Of a stretch of 64,000 nucleotides of DNA, positions 9,486-17,840 are shown one piece after another; the stretch's first letter is position 1, and every line of letters begins with the position of its first letter. Source of the DNA: Shouchella sp047238345 (lineage in GTDB: Bacteria > Bacillota > Bacilli > Bacillales > Bacillaceae_D); NCBI RefSeq assembly GCF_047238345.1, contig NZ_JBDFMQ010000001.1, positions 3,038,001 through 3,102,000 on the forward strand, written 5' to 3'. The notes beneath the pieces were generated by a model. The model saw nothing but the letters and a program-made list of their open reading frames with translations, was not told the DNA's origin and made no database searches. Position numbers and translations under genes: made by a program.

Positions 9486-10640
9486 TTACTCTCCATGATT
9501 TCGCAAGTCTAAATATAACCCAATGCGCTCATTTGGCTTTTTCAAATCAAGATTCGTTAATTCAGAGATTCTCTTCATCCGATACTGTAGAGAGTTTGAG
9601 TGAATGTGAAGTGCTTTTGCTGTCATTGAGAGATGCCCATCTTTCTTTAAAAATTCATCTAACGTTTTTAACAAATAGGTTTGATTTTGTTCATCATACT
9701 TCTCCAATACATGTAAAGCAGGGTGCTTGCTCATGACGTACGCTTTTTCCTCGTAAGGGACAATATACCGCATTGCTCCTGCTTGATAATAAAACAACTC
9801 TTTACTCAATTCATTTTTGAAACGTTTTTTTAGTGCGAGCATCATTTTTGCTTGTTCATACGATTTTGCCATGCTTTCGAATTGCGTAAATGGATTCCCA
9901 CATGCAACTGGAATCTCGTTATGTAAAGATTGATGTACCTTCCCAACTGGTTCCGCTACAGTTGAATGAACAAAAATAGCAATGAAATAACGTCCATCGA
10001 ACATGTATATCGAACTGAAAGACTGAATCAATTGCTCTACTTTCATAAGATTTTCTGCAAAATTCTGTAAATCAACCATAAGAATACATTTCTCTGTATT
10101 TGGACTTAACCATGATGCTGGCAAATCCGCAGTCGTAAAGGTATTCGTAATGATTTTCCACAGCTTCTCTTCTTTTGTCGGCGCTAAATGCTCGCGGTCG
10201 TATAAAGAGAAATAACCACTTGCTTTAACAGCGACTTTTTTTAGCCATTGTTGCTCAAATACCGTTAATGAACGAATCGTTTCTGAAACCCATATATAGC
10301 CGATCACACCATTCGCCCCATCCCGGATTGATAGGGCGACACGCCGGCCAAGTCCAAATTCTTCAATCCCGGCAATAACGAGCGGTTCTGGTGATTGATT
10401 TAATGCTGTCATAATTCCATCTTTCCAAAAACGATGAATCAGTTTATCAGGAACTTTTCTGCCAATAATGGTCGAGACCCGAGCGGAATCGGTTCCTTCA
10501 CCATGTTCCGAATACGCCAATAGGTGGTGATGTTTGTTTTCAATTGTAATGGGGCAAGCCAGGAGTTTTCCTAAACTTTCAGCGAATGAATCTAAATGGC
10601 TATAGGTCTGATTTAGAAATTGTTTATATGCATCGGACAT
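9486..10640 (-). CDS. adeR: PucR/CdaR-family regulator, probable alanine dehydrogenase activator
   Basis: A 384-residue transcription factor. The N-terminal half looks like a GAF-type sensor (about residues 20-150: LACPITIENKHHHLLAYSEH, GVIGYIWVSE), and the C terminus is the PucR helix-turn-helix (LDEFLKKDGHLSMTAKALHI, HSNSLQYRMKRISELTNLDL). The start at 10640 is chosen because the upstream in-frame extension overlaps the photolyase gene and has no ribosome binding site; AGGGTTAGCT precedes the chosen ATG. Location directly upstream of ald supports the AdeR role. Confidence 0.82.
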   Translation of the reverse strand: MSDAYKQFLNQTYSHLDSFAESLGKLLACPITIENKHHHLLAYSEHGEGTDSARVSTIIGRKVPDKLIHRFWKDGIMTALNQSPEPLVIAGIEEFGLGRRVALSIRDGANGVIGYIWVSETIRSLTVFEQQWLKKVAVKASGYFSLYDREHLAPTKEEKLWKIITNTFTTADLPASWLSPNTEKCILMVDLQNFAENLMKVEQLIQSFSSIYMFDGRYFIAIFVHSTVAEPVGKVHQSLHNEIPVACGNPFTQFESMAKSYEQAKMMLALKKRFKNELSKELFYYQAGAMRYIVPYEEKAYVMSKHPALHVLEKYDEQNQTYLLKTLDEFLKKDGHLSMTAKALHIHSNSLQYRMKRISELTNLDLKKPNERIGLYLDLRNHGE

Positions 10641-10710
10641 AGCTAACCCTACTTTCTCTTTAGTTCCTTCTCCTAAGTATAGCAAACTCCCGTCTTCCTT
10701 TCGCCACGAT

Positions 10711-12132
10711 TTATGAACCACCAAACGCTTCCAATGCTCGTTGACGTGCACGCTGATGATTCACAATAGGTGCAGGATAGTGGTTAGAACCGTACTCTTT
10801 TTGCTTATCCTTATCCATTTCATGCGGCGTATGAATCCAATTTGTAGGTACATCTTTCAACTCTTCAACGTGTGAGCGAATAAAACGACCATGAGGATCG
10901 AACCGCTCTGCCTGGCGATATGGGTTAAAAATCCGAAAATACGGAACCGCATCCGTTCCAGTTGAAGCCGCCCATTGCCAGCCACCAATGTTCGATGCTG
11001 GATCATAGTCAATAAGCCGTTCCGCAAAATAGTGTTCGCCTAAACGCCAATCGATTAGCAAATGCTTTGTTAAAAACGATGCCACCACCATTCTTAAACG
11101 ATTGTGCATCCACCCCGTTGTGTTAAGTTGACGCATAGCGGCATCTACTAGTGGGTAGCCTGTTTTTCCTTCTTTCCATGCTTGCAAATGTTCTTCATCC
11201 GTTCGCCATTTAATGCCTTGGTACTGCTCTTTAATTTCTTTATCGTGACTACTAGGGTAGTGGGCATAGATCATATTATAAAAATCGCGCCACGCTAACT
11301 CTTGGATAAAGGTCTCCGCGCCTGCATCGTTATGCATTTGGTCTCTTTTTTCCTGCACGGCATGAAAAACTGTTCGTATGGATAATGAACCAGTCCTTAG
11401 AAATTTCGACAACTGGCTTGTTCCATCGTACTCAGGAAAATCTCTTTCTTTTTCATACGATTCAATACGATCTTCTAAAAATGTTGCTAAATAATCATGG
11501 GCTGCTTTTTCACCAGCCTCGTCTTTCCATTTTCCTGTTTTCTGCTGCATGATTCGTTTATACGCTTCATCACCAGCTTGGTGTACGCTGCTCTGTTGGG
11601 CACTTCGTTTTGTTAATACTGCTTCATCAATGGACCATGACTCAGGTTTACCTAATTGCCTCCATTTCTTATAATACGGCGTAAATACTTTATAGTGCTC
11701 TCCATCATCCTTTAACAGCTCATACGCGCCATGTAAGTGATGATCAATGAAGGAATATGTCTGAATGCTCGCTTGCTCAGCCCATGATTCAAATGCGTCA
11801 TCACGGGTTTTGCCAAAGCCTGTTTCGTCTTTATTAAAATAAATGCCCTTTACGTTATCTATAGAAGAAAGAAGTTGACCAAAACTCTCCTCTAGCTCAC
11901 CATATAAAAACACGACCTGGAACTTTATGCGATTCGTGTGGTCGACAAACGCTTTTAATGTTTCATAAAAGTAATCATGCCGAACGGTGAACGAATCCGT
12001 GAGTGCTGGATGAATATGAAAGACTCCTAAAATCGTATCATCTGCTTGATCTGCATTTTCAATTGCCTTTGCCAATGCTTGATGATCGCTCAAGCGTAAA
12101 TCTCTTCGAAACCACACAATGTGAACAGCCAT
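10711..12132 (-). CDS. phr: Deoxyribodipyrimidine photolyase
   Basis: A 473-residue photolyase/cryptochrome family enzyme that repairs cyclobutane pyrimidine dimers with blue light. The N-terminal Rossmann domain starts IVWFRRDLRLSDHQAL (antenna-binding), and the C-terminal FAD domain shows EGKTGYPLVDAAMRQLNTTG, WMHNRLRMVVASFLTKHL and ASNIGGWQWAASTGTDAVPY. The start at 12132 follows GAGGAGCGAATAAC. It lies 63 bp after the sulfurtransferase on the same strand. Confidence 0.94.
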   Translation of the reverse strand: MAVHIVWFRRDLRLSDHQALAKAIENADQADDTILGVFHIHPALTDSFTVRHDYFYETLKAFVDHTNRIKFQVVFLYGELEESFGQLLSSIDNVKGIYFNKDETGFGKTRDDAFESWAEQASIQTYSFIDHHLHGAYELLKDDGEHYKVFTPYYKKWRQLGKPESWSIDEAVLTKRSAQQSSVHQAGDEAYKRIMQQKTGKWKDEAGEKAAHDYLATFLEDRIESYEKERDFPEYDGTSQLSKFLRTGSLSIRTVFHAVQEKRDQMHNDAGAETFIQELAWRDFYNMIYAHYPSSHDKEIKEQYQGIKWRTDEEHLQAWKEGKTGYPLVDAAMRQLNTTGWMHNRLRMVVASFLTKHLLIDWRLGEHYFAERLIDYDPASNIGGWQWAASTGTDAVPYFRIFNPYRQAERFDPHGRFIRSHVEELKDVPTNWIHTPHEMDKDKQKEYGSNHYPAPIVNHQRARQRALEAFGGS

Positions 12133-12195
12133 GTTATTCGCTCCTCTAATACGTAATAAAAAAGCGCATTGCTTTTTTTGCAACACGCTTCTCTC

Positions 12196-13023
12196 CTATT
12201 CCCCTTTTTCTGTCGGATAATCATGGGTAATCCAATCACTCCAAGAACCTGGATACAATTTTACATCTTTAAAACCAGCCTGCTTTAATCCTGCAAAAAG
12301 AGGGCAAGCCGAAATCCCGGAACCACAGTAGACAATCACTTCGTCTTCCTTGGAACCTATTGATTCAAACATCTCTGCTAGTTCATGTTGATCTTTCCAC
12401 AGTCCATTATCTTGCAGCACATGCTTCCAGAAAAAACTCGTGGCACCAGGAATATGCCCTGCTTTTGCATCTAGTTCTTCGTTTTCACCAAGAAATCGAT
12501 CATACGACCTTGCATCGAGTAGCGGTTTGCCATGATCTCGTTGATGCACGTCTTCATGCGTGACGAGCATATTCCTTTTTAACTGTGGATGAAATGTCGT
12601 TGGTGCCAGATTCTGTTGGGTAGCAGTTGTTTCATAGCCGCGTTTTTTCCATTGTTGCAAGCCTCCATCTAAAAGGTAGACGGATTCATTTCCGATGTAC
12701 GTAAGCATCCACCATGCTCTGCCTGCAGCCATCCCCCCGCTTCCTTCATCATAAATCACGACGACACTGTTTTCATTGATCCCCTTATTTCCCGCCATTT
12801 CCGCAATTTGTTCTGGGTGCGGCATCGGATAACGTCCCCCTTGCTTTAAAGAGCGGTCTGCAAGGTCATTGGTCATATCAACAAAAATTGCGTTGGGAAT
12901 ATGACTTTCTTCATATTGACGTTTACCTTTTTGTTCATCTTTTAAATCATGCCGTGCATCTACTAAAACGAACTCTTTCTTTTCATCTAACCACTTTTTA
13001 AGCATATCAACGGATACAATCAT
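12196..13023 (-). CDS. Sulfurtransferase, 3-mercaptopyruvate/thiosulfate type
   Basis: A 275-residue two-domain rhodanese. The inactive N-terminal repeat contains VLVDARHDLKDEQKGKRQYE and the C-terminal repeat has the active-site loop YCGSGISACP. A CGSG[IV][ST]A loop is typical of 3-mercaptopyruvate sulfurtransferases, whereas thiosulfate sulfurtransferases usually have CRKGVTA. GGAGGAAGGAAA precedes the start. It probably forms a short transcription unit with phr. Confidence 0.9.
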   Translation of the reverse strand: MIVSVDMLKKWLDEKKEFVLVDARHDLKDEQKGKRQYEESHIPNAIFVDMTNDLADRSLKQGGRYPMPHPEQIAEMAGNKGINENSVVVIYDEGSGGMAAGRAWWMLTYIGNESVYLLDGGLQQWKKRGYETTATQQNLAPTTFHPQLKRNMLVTHEDVHQRDHGKPLLDARSYDRFLGENEELDAKAGHIPGATSFFWKHVLQDNGLWKDQHELAEMFESIGSKEDEVIVYCGSGISACPLFAGLKQAGFKDVKLYPGSWSDWITHDYPTEKGE

Positions 13024-13056
13024 TTTCCTTCCTCCTTAACGTTTAGTATTGCACGT

Positions 13057-13103
13057 AAAAAACTTGCCACTTTCACCGGATTCTTGATGAGAGTAGCAAG
13101 TTT
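13057..13103 (-). terminator. Terminator of the siderophore-binding protein gene
   Basis: On the minus strand the arm AAACTTGC-T-ACT pairs with AGT-G-GCAAGTTT and is followed by a run of T, just after the stop codon at 13115. Confidence 0.75.
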
Positions 13104-13114
13104 CGAGTCAATCC

Positions 13115-14071
13115 TTAGTTGTTTAGTAAGAAAGTAGAAATTTCATCAAGATGTTGTTCTACTGAAATGGGATCGTTAAAGTAATAGCCAATCGGGTCCA
13201 TTTCAAACACTCGCTCATTTTCTACCGCATCAAGTCCTTCCCAGATTGAGCTTTCATACAGGAAGTTTCCATCTAGGTTCACAGTCCAAGGTGCTGTTAA
13301 GATATAATCTCCAGCATGCTCAGGAACCGCTTCTAATGAAAGATTGTTAAAGCCATCTGTTCCAACGGATTCAACCGCTGCTTCTGGCATATTTAGTTCG
13401 AATTCCTCGTACATAATTTCGCCACCACGGCCCCAGCCGCTTCCATATAAATAAACATCGCTATCGGTTGGCTGTAGGATTGAAATCGTGTCTTCGCCCA
13501 CTGCTTCTTGTACTTCTGGTTTTAACGCTTCTACTTGCTCATCCCAACTATCGATCCAGCTTTGTGCTGCATCTTCTCTTCCGAACATTTCACCAAATTC
13601 CATTAACTGCTCTTTATATCCTAATGATGCATAATCAACCGCTACAGTTGTGGCAACACTTTCTAGTTGATCAAGGATTTCAGAAGAGCCGTAAGCAATA
13701 ATTAAATCAGGATCAAGCTCAACAATTTGCTCGATAGAAACAGAACTTGCGTCACCTAGATTTTCAATACCGTCTGTGTACTCTTCTAGAAAAGGACTTT
13801 CAAACACATAGTCAGTCGTTGCTGCTACATCAATTCCTAATTCTTGTAAGTAACCGAAATATACATCTGCTAATAATACAACACGCTCAGGATTAGCAGG
13901 AACTTCCTGCATGCCATTCATCGCCTCATATGAAATGGTTTCTTCCGTTGTTTCTCCATTATCATCTGCTGGTTCTGATCCAGTATTATCCTGTTCCCCA
14001 TCGCCACAAGCAGCTAACGCCATCGTACTAAACGCGACCGCACCGAGCGACCATTTATTAAACCAACTCAT
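13115..14071 (-). CDS. Iron-siderophore ABC transporter substrate-binding lipoprotein
   Basis: A 318-residue class III solute-binding protein (FecB/FhuD-like). It has a lipoprotein signal with lipobox LAAC (Cys22), an acidic linker and the Peripla_BP_2 fold (NPERVVLLADVYFGYLQELG, IEQIVELDPDLIIAYGSSEI). It would bind a ferric siderophore at the cell surface. No permease or ATPase gene is nearby, so it must share a transporter encoded elsewhere. The start at 14071 is chosen over an in-frame Met 12 codons upstream, which overlaps the promoter region. A Fur box lies 21 bp upstream of the start, pointing to iron repression. Confidence 0.88.
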   Translation of the reverse strand: MSWFNKWSLGAVAFSTMALAACGDGEQDNTGSEPADDNGETTEETISYEAMNGMQEVPANPERVVLLADVYFGYLQELGIDVAATTDYVFESPFLEEYTDGIENLGDASSVSIEQIVELDPDLIIAYGSSEILDQLESVATTVAVDYASLGYKEQLMEFGEMFGREDAAQSWIDSWDEQVEALKPEVQEAVGEDTISILQPTDSDVYLYGSGWGRGGEIMYEEFELNMPEAAVESVGTDGFNNLSLEAVPEHAGDYILTAPWTVNLDGNFLYESSIWEGLDAVENERVFEMDPIGYYFNDPISVEQHLDEISTFLLNN

Positions 14072-14091
14072 TTGTTTATCCCTCTCTTTAT

Positions 14092-14106
14092 TGATAAAGA
14101 TTTTCA
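14092..14106. promoter_or_regulatory. Fur box
   Basis: TGATAAAGATTTTCA matches the 7-1-7 Fur consensus TGATAATNATTATCA at all but two positions. It lies between the -10 box and the start codon of the siderophore-binding protein gene. Confidence 0.75.
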
Positions 14107-14117
14107 ATTACATTCAA

Positions 14118-14146
14118 ATTATAGTATGAATAGACAGAATGCGCAA
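14118..14146 (-). promoter_or_regulatory. SigA-type promoter of the siderophore-binding protein gene
   Basis: On the minus strand TTGCGC is separated by 17 bp from a perfect TATAAT. The Fur box begins about 12 bp downstream of the -10. Confidence 0.65.
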
Positions 14147-14253
14147 ATTATATCGATAGAAAGTCCTCGTTTTTGTCCTTTTTTTAAACTACATATTGCG
14201 ACAGGTTTCTGAAAACATTAAAATAAAATCTATATTTTATGGGGGTGGTTCAC

Positions 14254-15570
14254 TTGGAGAAAGAACATGAAACAAAACTGAAACGTACGCTTACGCTGGT
14301 ACCGCTTTTAGTCATTGGCTTAGCCTATATGGACCCGTTAGTCGTTTTTGATACGTATGGCATTGTCGCTCAATTAACAGAGGGACATGTCGCAACAGCT
14401 TATTTATTTACCATCGCCGCACTTCTCTTAACAGCCTATAGCTACGGCAGGATGGTACAGGCTTTTCCAAAAGCGGGGTCAGCGTATACGTACGCACAAA
14501 AAAGCATTCATCCTAACGTCGGGTTTGCAGCTGGCTGGACGCTCTTGCTCGATTATTTATTCTTACCGATGGTTAACTTTGCCATTGGCATGGTTTATTT
14601 ACAAGCCGCTTTTCCACAAATCCCTGCCTTTATTTGGGTTGTACTTTTAGCTACAGCGATTACCACAATTAATATTCTTGGCATTCGCCTCACCGCAAAC
14701 GTTACAGGACTTTTTGTCGCGTTTCAAATTCTCGTTGCTGGCATATTTGTATTCTTTATTGTCCGCGGTCTAAATAATGGGTTCGGGACTGGTGAACTAT
14801 TATCCATGATGCCCTTTTACAGTACTTCACTAGAAATGACGACCATTTTCACTGGCGCAGCCATACTCTGCTTTTCTTTTCTCGGATTTGATGCGATATC
14901 AACCCTTTCTGAAGAAACGAAAAACCCAAAAAGAACGGTACCACTTGCGATTATTTTGGTTGTGTTGATCGGTGGAGCACTGTTTGTTGGAATCTCCTAT
15001 CTGATGCAGCTCGTTTATCCACATTACGACACATTTATGTCGGCGGAAGCCGCATCATTAGAAATTGCCCATTACGTTGGCGGTGCATTTCTTTATTCCT
15101 TGTTCCTTGCCGGAACGATGGTAGCTGTTGTGTCATCGTCCATGTCTTCTCATGCAAGTGCATCTCGACTGTTATTTGCAATGGGGAGAGACCAAACATT
15201 ACCAAAGCGTTTTTTCGGTTATTTACATCCAAAATTCAAAACACCTGTTTTTAATATTGTTCTTATTGGTGTCCTATCGTTAACAGCCATTTTCGGTGAA
15301 CTAGAAATCATCTATTCCTTTATAAGTTTTGGTGCTCTAATTGGCTTTACAAGCGTGAATGCTTCCGTAATTGCTCATTATTTCGTTCGACAAAAACAAC
15401 GTTCTTTAAAAGGAATTATATTAAATTTATTGATTCCGCTCCTAGGTGCCCTATTTTGTTTGTCCTTATTGTACTCCATTGAAACAAATGCACTTATTAT
15501 TGGCGTTAGCTGGATGGTACTTGGTCTTCTTTATTTCATTCTTCGCAGGAAAAAATTTGCAGCTACTTAA
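14254..15570 (+). CDS. APC-family amino acid/polyamine permease
   Basis: A membrane transporter of 438 residues with about twelve helices. Family segments include PLLVIGLAYMDPLVVFDTYG near the N terminus, MVQAFPKAGSAYTYAQKSI, CFSFLGFDAISTLSEETKNP and SSSMSSHASASRLLFAMGRD. It resembles the PuuP/YcgH group, but the substrate cannot be read from sequence. A TTG start at 14254 is chosen because GGGGGTGG ends 5 nt before it; the ATG 15 bp upstream has no ribosome binding site and contains that Shine-Dalgarno sequence inside its own reading frame. Confidence 0.87.
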   Translation: MEKEHETKLKRTLTLVPLLVIGLAYMDPLVVFDTYGIVAQLTEGHVATAYLFTIAALLLTAYSYGRMVQAFPKAGSAYTYAQKSIHPNVGFAAGWTLLLDYLFLPMVNFAIGMVYLQAAFPQIPAFIWVVLLATAITTINILGIRLTANVTGLFVAFQILVAGIFVFFIVRGLNNGFGTGELLSMMPFYSTSLEMTTIFTGAAILCFSFLGFDAISTLSEETKNPKRTVPLAIILVVLIGGALFVGISYLMQLVYPHYDTFMSAEAASLEIAHYVGGAFLYSLFLAGTMVAVVSSSMSSHASASRLLFAMGRDQTLPKRFFGYLHPKFKTPVFNIVLIGVLSLTAIFGELEIIYSFISFGALIGFTSVNASVIAHYFVRQKQRSLKGIILNLLIPLLGALFCLSLLYSIETNALIIGVSWMVLGLLYFILRRKKFAAT

Positions 15571-15675
15571 TAATTGAAATCATAAGTCAGAACAAGTAAG
15601 ATGTAGACGAATGAAAAACGATGAATTACGATAAAATTCTACACCTTTGTCGTATCATGATTAAGGGAGGTTTAT

Positions 15676-16311
15676 GTGCGACAATTCAAGAAATCATTCT
15701 TACTTATTTTTGCTTGTCTCCTTACGATTGGTTTCATTATTTCCTATTATGCCTTAATGAACGATCGATTCTTTTTTACAATTGATCATGCTGAAGGGAC
15801 ATTGGCAGATAAATTTGTTTTTCAGGAGCCAGAAGTTCCCATTGAAGAAGTGATCTACGCAGAAGAACTTCACCCAATAGTCGCAGATAAAACCGAAACG
15901 TTAATAAAACAAGCCGCGGACAATGGTATAGATATCATTATTACAGATGGATTTCGGAGTTTTGAAGAACAGGATGAGCTTTATCAACAAGGTCGATCCA
16001 CAAGCGGGAAAATCGTCACCAATGTTTCAGGAGGCGAATCTTTTCATAATTTTGGCTTGGCTGTTGATTATGCGTTGTTAAATAGCGATGGTCAACCGAT
16101 TTGGGATACCGAGTATGATGGCAATCAAAATGGCGAGTCCGATTGGTTTGAAGTTGCAGATATGGCAAAAGACCTAGGATTTGTGTGGGGTGGAGATTGG
16201 AACCATTTTGTCGATTATCCTCATCTAGAAATGACGTTTGGGTATTCCATACGGGACATTCATCGCGCACTTGAACAAGTAGAACATCAAAACGAAGCGA
16301 CTACGCAATAA
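15676..16311 (+). CDS. M15 family D,D-carboxypeptidase/L-Ala-D-Glu peptidase
   Basis: A 211-residue exported cell-wall peptidase. A single N-terminal membrane segment (about residues 8-28) anchors or exports it, and the VanY/CwlK-type domain follows. Zinc ligands are visible as His124 and Asp131 in SFHNFGLAVDYA and His183 in YPHLEM, with ITDGFRSFEEQDELYQQGRS and FVWGGDWNHF also conserved. The substrate bond (D-Ala-D-Ala or L-Ala-D-Glu) is not decided; the GGDW...F.D..H pattern favours the CwlK-like group. GTG start after AGGGAGGTTTAT. Confidence 0.88.
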   Translation: MRQFKKSFLLIFACLLTIGFIISYYALMNDRFFFTIDHAEGTLADKFVFQEPEVPIEEVIYAEELHPIVADKTETLIKQAADNGIDIIITDGFRSFEEQDELYQQGRSTSGKIVTNVSGGESFHNFGLAVDYALLNSDGQPIWDTEYDGNQNGESDWFEVADMAKDLGFVWGGDWNHFVDYPHLEMTFGYSIRDIHRALEQVEHQNEATTQ

Positions 16312-16335
16312 AGCCTATTGTAGTCGCTTTTTTTA
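16297..16335 (+). terminator. Rho-independent terminator of the M15 peptidase gene
   Basis: GCGACTAC pairs with GTAGTCGC and is followed by seven T; the left arm overlaps the last codons of the gene. Confidence 0.9.
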
Positions 16336-16441
16336 TATTTACACGGCCATTTTCATCGTTCTTGCAGGAAATTAAAGAAAAAGCGAGAATTCATTTTAAA
16401 GGAAAGTATGTAATGATTGATATATTATAAGAAGTGGGTTG

Positions 16442-17707
16442 ATGACCGTGGAACTAGGTAGAACAATAAAGTACTACCGGATTAAACATAACATGACACA
16501 AGCCGAACTTGCTGATGGTATATGTTCTATTCCACATTTAAGTAAAATCGAAAATTCCATATATAATGCCAATTTCGGGACTGCAGCACTACTTTTAGAA
16601 AGACTTGGAATTAATATTGAGGAAGAATATGCCCAGCATACGGAGATTAAACAAACGCTTGATTCATTTATTGAAGCCATTCAGTTCGCAGATGAAGAAA
16701 AAGCAATTGAACATTATGAATTGCTGTTAGATAAAGAAACGGTTATCCCGAGAACAAATTACAGAAATACGTATCACTTATATATGATGCGCTACCACCT
16801 TATGAACGGGAATCTGAATCTCGCTTTTAAGGATTGGAGCATTGTCGATAAAAATCGAAGTAACCTCGACACGATTGAAGAGCGCTTCGCCGAATTGTTC
16901 TATGGGATTTACCTTGTGGAGATTGGTCGGCTAAAAGAAGCCAAACAATTGCTTTTACGACTACAAAATGAAGAGTACGCTGCGAATTTTCTATTTGTTC
17001 GCGAAGTTGCGTTTATTATGTCACATTGCTACACACAATTAAATGAACCAGAAAAAGCCATTATTTATGCAAAAGAAGCCCTTTATATTTTTAAACAAGA
17101 AGATAATTACTTACGCATCGCTCAATCACAAATGCTTCTAGGCATTAATTATACCCAGCTCAACATGCTTGAAGAATCGTTTCGAGTATTTAAGGTTCTT
17201 TTACGAAACACACGCTTAATTGGTCACAAACCCTTATTCTTTCAAGCGACGTTTAATTTCGGCATTCTATTAAAAAAACAAGCTCAATACGAACAAAGCC
17301 ATGAATGTTTTCAGCAATGTACAGACTACTATAAAGTCGGTAGTAAAAACTACCTGTATACCCGTTTAGCCAATGTTGATGTTTTGTTCTCAATGAATGC
17401 GGAAACAACGTTTATTCGCGACATATTAGATGAGATTATCGAACTTAGTTTGCATCATGCTTATGAACGAATTGAACTTCAAGCACGCTATTTTCTCTAT
17501 CGTCTTGATTCTTCAGATCAGCTTTATCATTTTCTAGAAAATGAGCTCCTGCCTCATTTTGAGCAATTAGAAGATGCTTCTGAATTTATCCCCTATGCAC
17601 AGGAGCTCGCTAGGTGGTATCAACAAAATGGACAATACGAGAAAGCGAATGAATATTTACAGAAATACATTACTAAACCACAAAAACGAGATTTATCAAT
17701 GGTTTAG
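16442..17707 (+). CDS. XRE-type HTH plus TPR regulator (RNPP-like: NprR/PlcR class)
   Basis: A cytoplasmic regulator of 421 residues. The N-terminal XRE helix-turn-helix spans about residues 5-60 (IKYYRIKHNMTQAELADGIC, HLSKIENSIYNANFGTAALL); the rest is a stack of tetratricopeptide-like helical repeats, for example REVAFIMSHCYTQLNEPEKA, LGINYTQLNMLEESFRVFKV and ARWYQQNGQYEKANEYLQKY. This layout and length (NprR is about 423 residues) fit peptide-sensing regulators of the RNPP family. It points toward the alkaline protease gene aprE. No cognate signal-peptide gene was found next to it. The start could be TTG 16439, ATG 16442 or GTG 16448; the Shine-Dalgarno AGTGGG does not decide. Confidence 0.85.
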   Translation: MTVELGRTIKYYRIKHNMTQAELADGICSIPHLSKIENSIYNANFGTAALLLERLGINIEEEYAQHTEIKQTLDSFIEAIQFADEEKAIEHYELLLDKETVIPRTNYRNTYHLYMMRYHLMNGNLNLAFKDWSIVDKNRSNLDTIEERFAELFYGIYLVEIGRLKEAKQLLLRLQNEEYAANFLFVREVAFIMSHCYTQLNEPEKAIIYAKEALYIFKQEDNYLRIAQSQMLLGINYTQLNMLEESFRVFKVLLRNTRLIGHKPLFFQATFNFGILLKKQAQYEQSHECFQQCTDYYKVGSKNYLYTRLANVDVLFSMNAETTFIRDILDEIIELSLHHAYERIELQARYFLYRLDSSDQLYHFLENELLPHFEQLEDASEFIPYAQELARWYQQNGQYEKANEYLQKYITKPQKRDLSMV

Positions 17708-17735
17708 AAGAATAACCTAACCAATAAACCGAAAA

Positions 17736-17776
17736 AACATCTCCTCGATTACGTTCATCAAAGGAGATGTTTTTTT
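17736..17776 (+). terminator. Terminator of the HTH-TPR gene
   Basis: AACATCTCCT pairs with AGGAGATGTT and is followed by T7. Confidence 0.9.
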
Positions 17777-17791
17777 AACGCTTATGTTTTC

Positions 17792-17836
17792 AAAAAAAAA
17801 CTCCTGATGCAGACGAATCCACAAAAGGAGTTTTTT
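17792..17836 (-). terminator. Terminator of aprE (works both ways)
   Basis: AAAAAACTCCT and AGGAGTTTTTT are complementary, with a 20-nt loop, directly after the aprE stop. T-runs occur on both sides. Confidence 0.85.
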
Positions 17837-17840
17837 ACAA

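Noticed and set aside
9287..9736. A 149-codon plus-strand frame rich in Ser, Arg and Cys
   Set aside because: It comes from the Bacillaceae repeat and then runs antisense into adeR; this is a well-known kind of spurious annotation.
17708..17840. NprX-like signal peptide gene after the HTH-TPR regulator
   Set aside because: The gap contains only two terminators and no start codon with a ribosome binding site.
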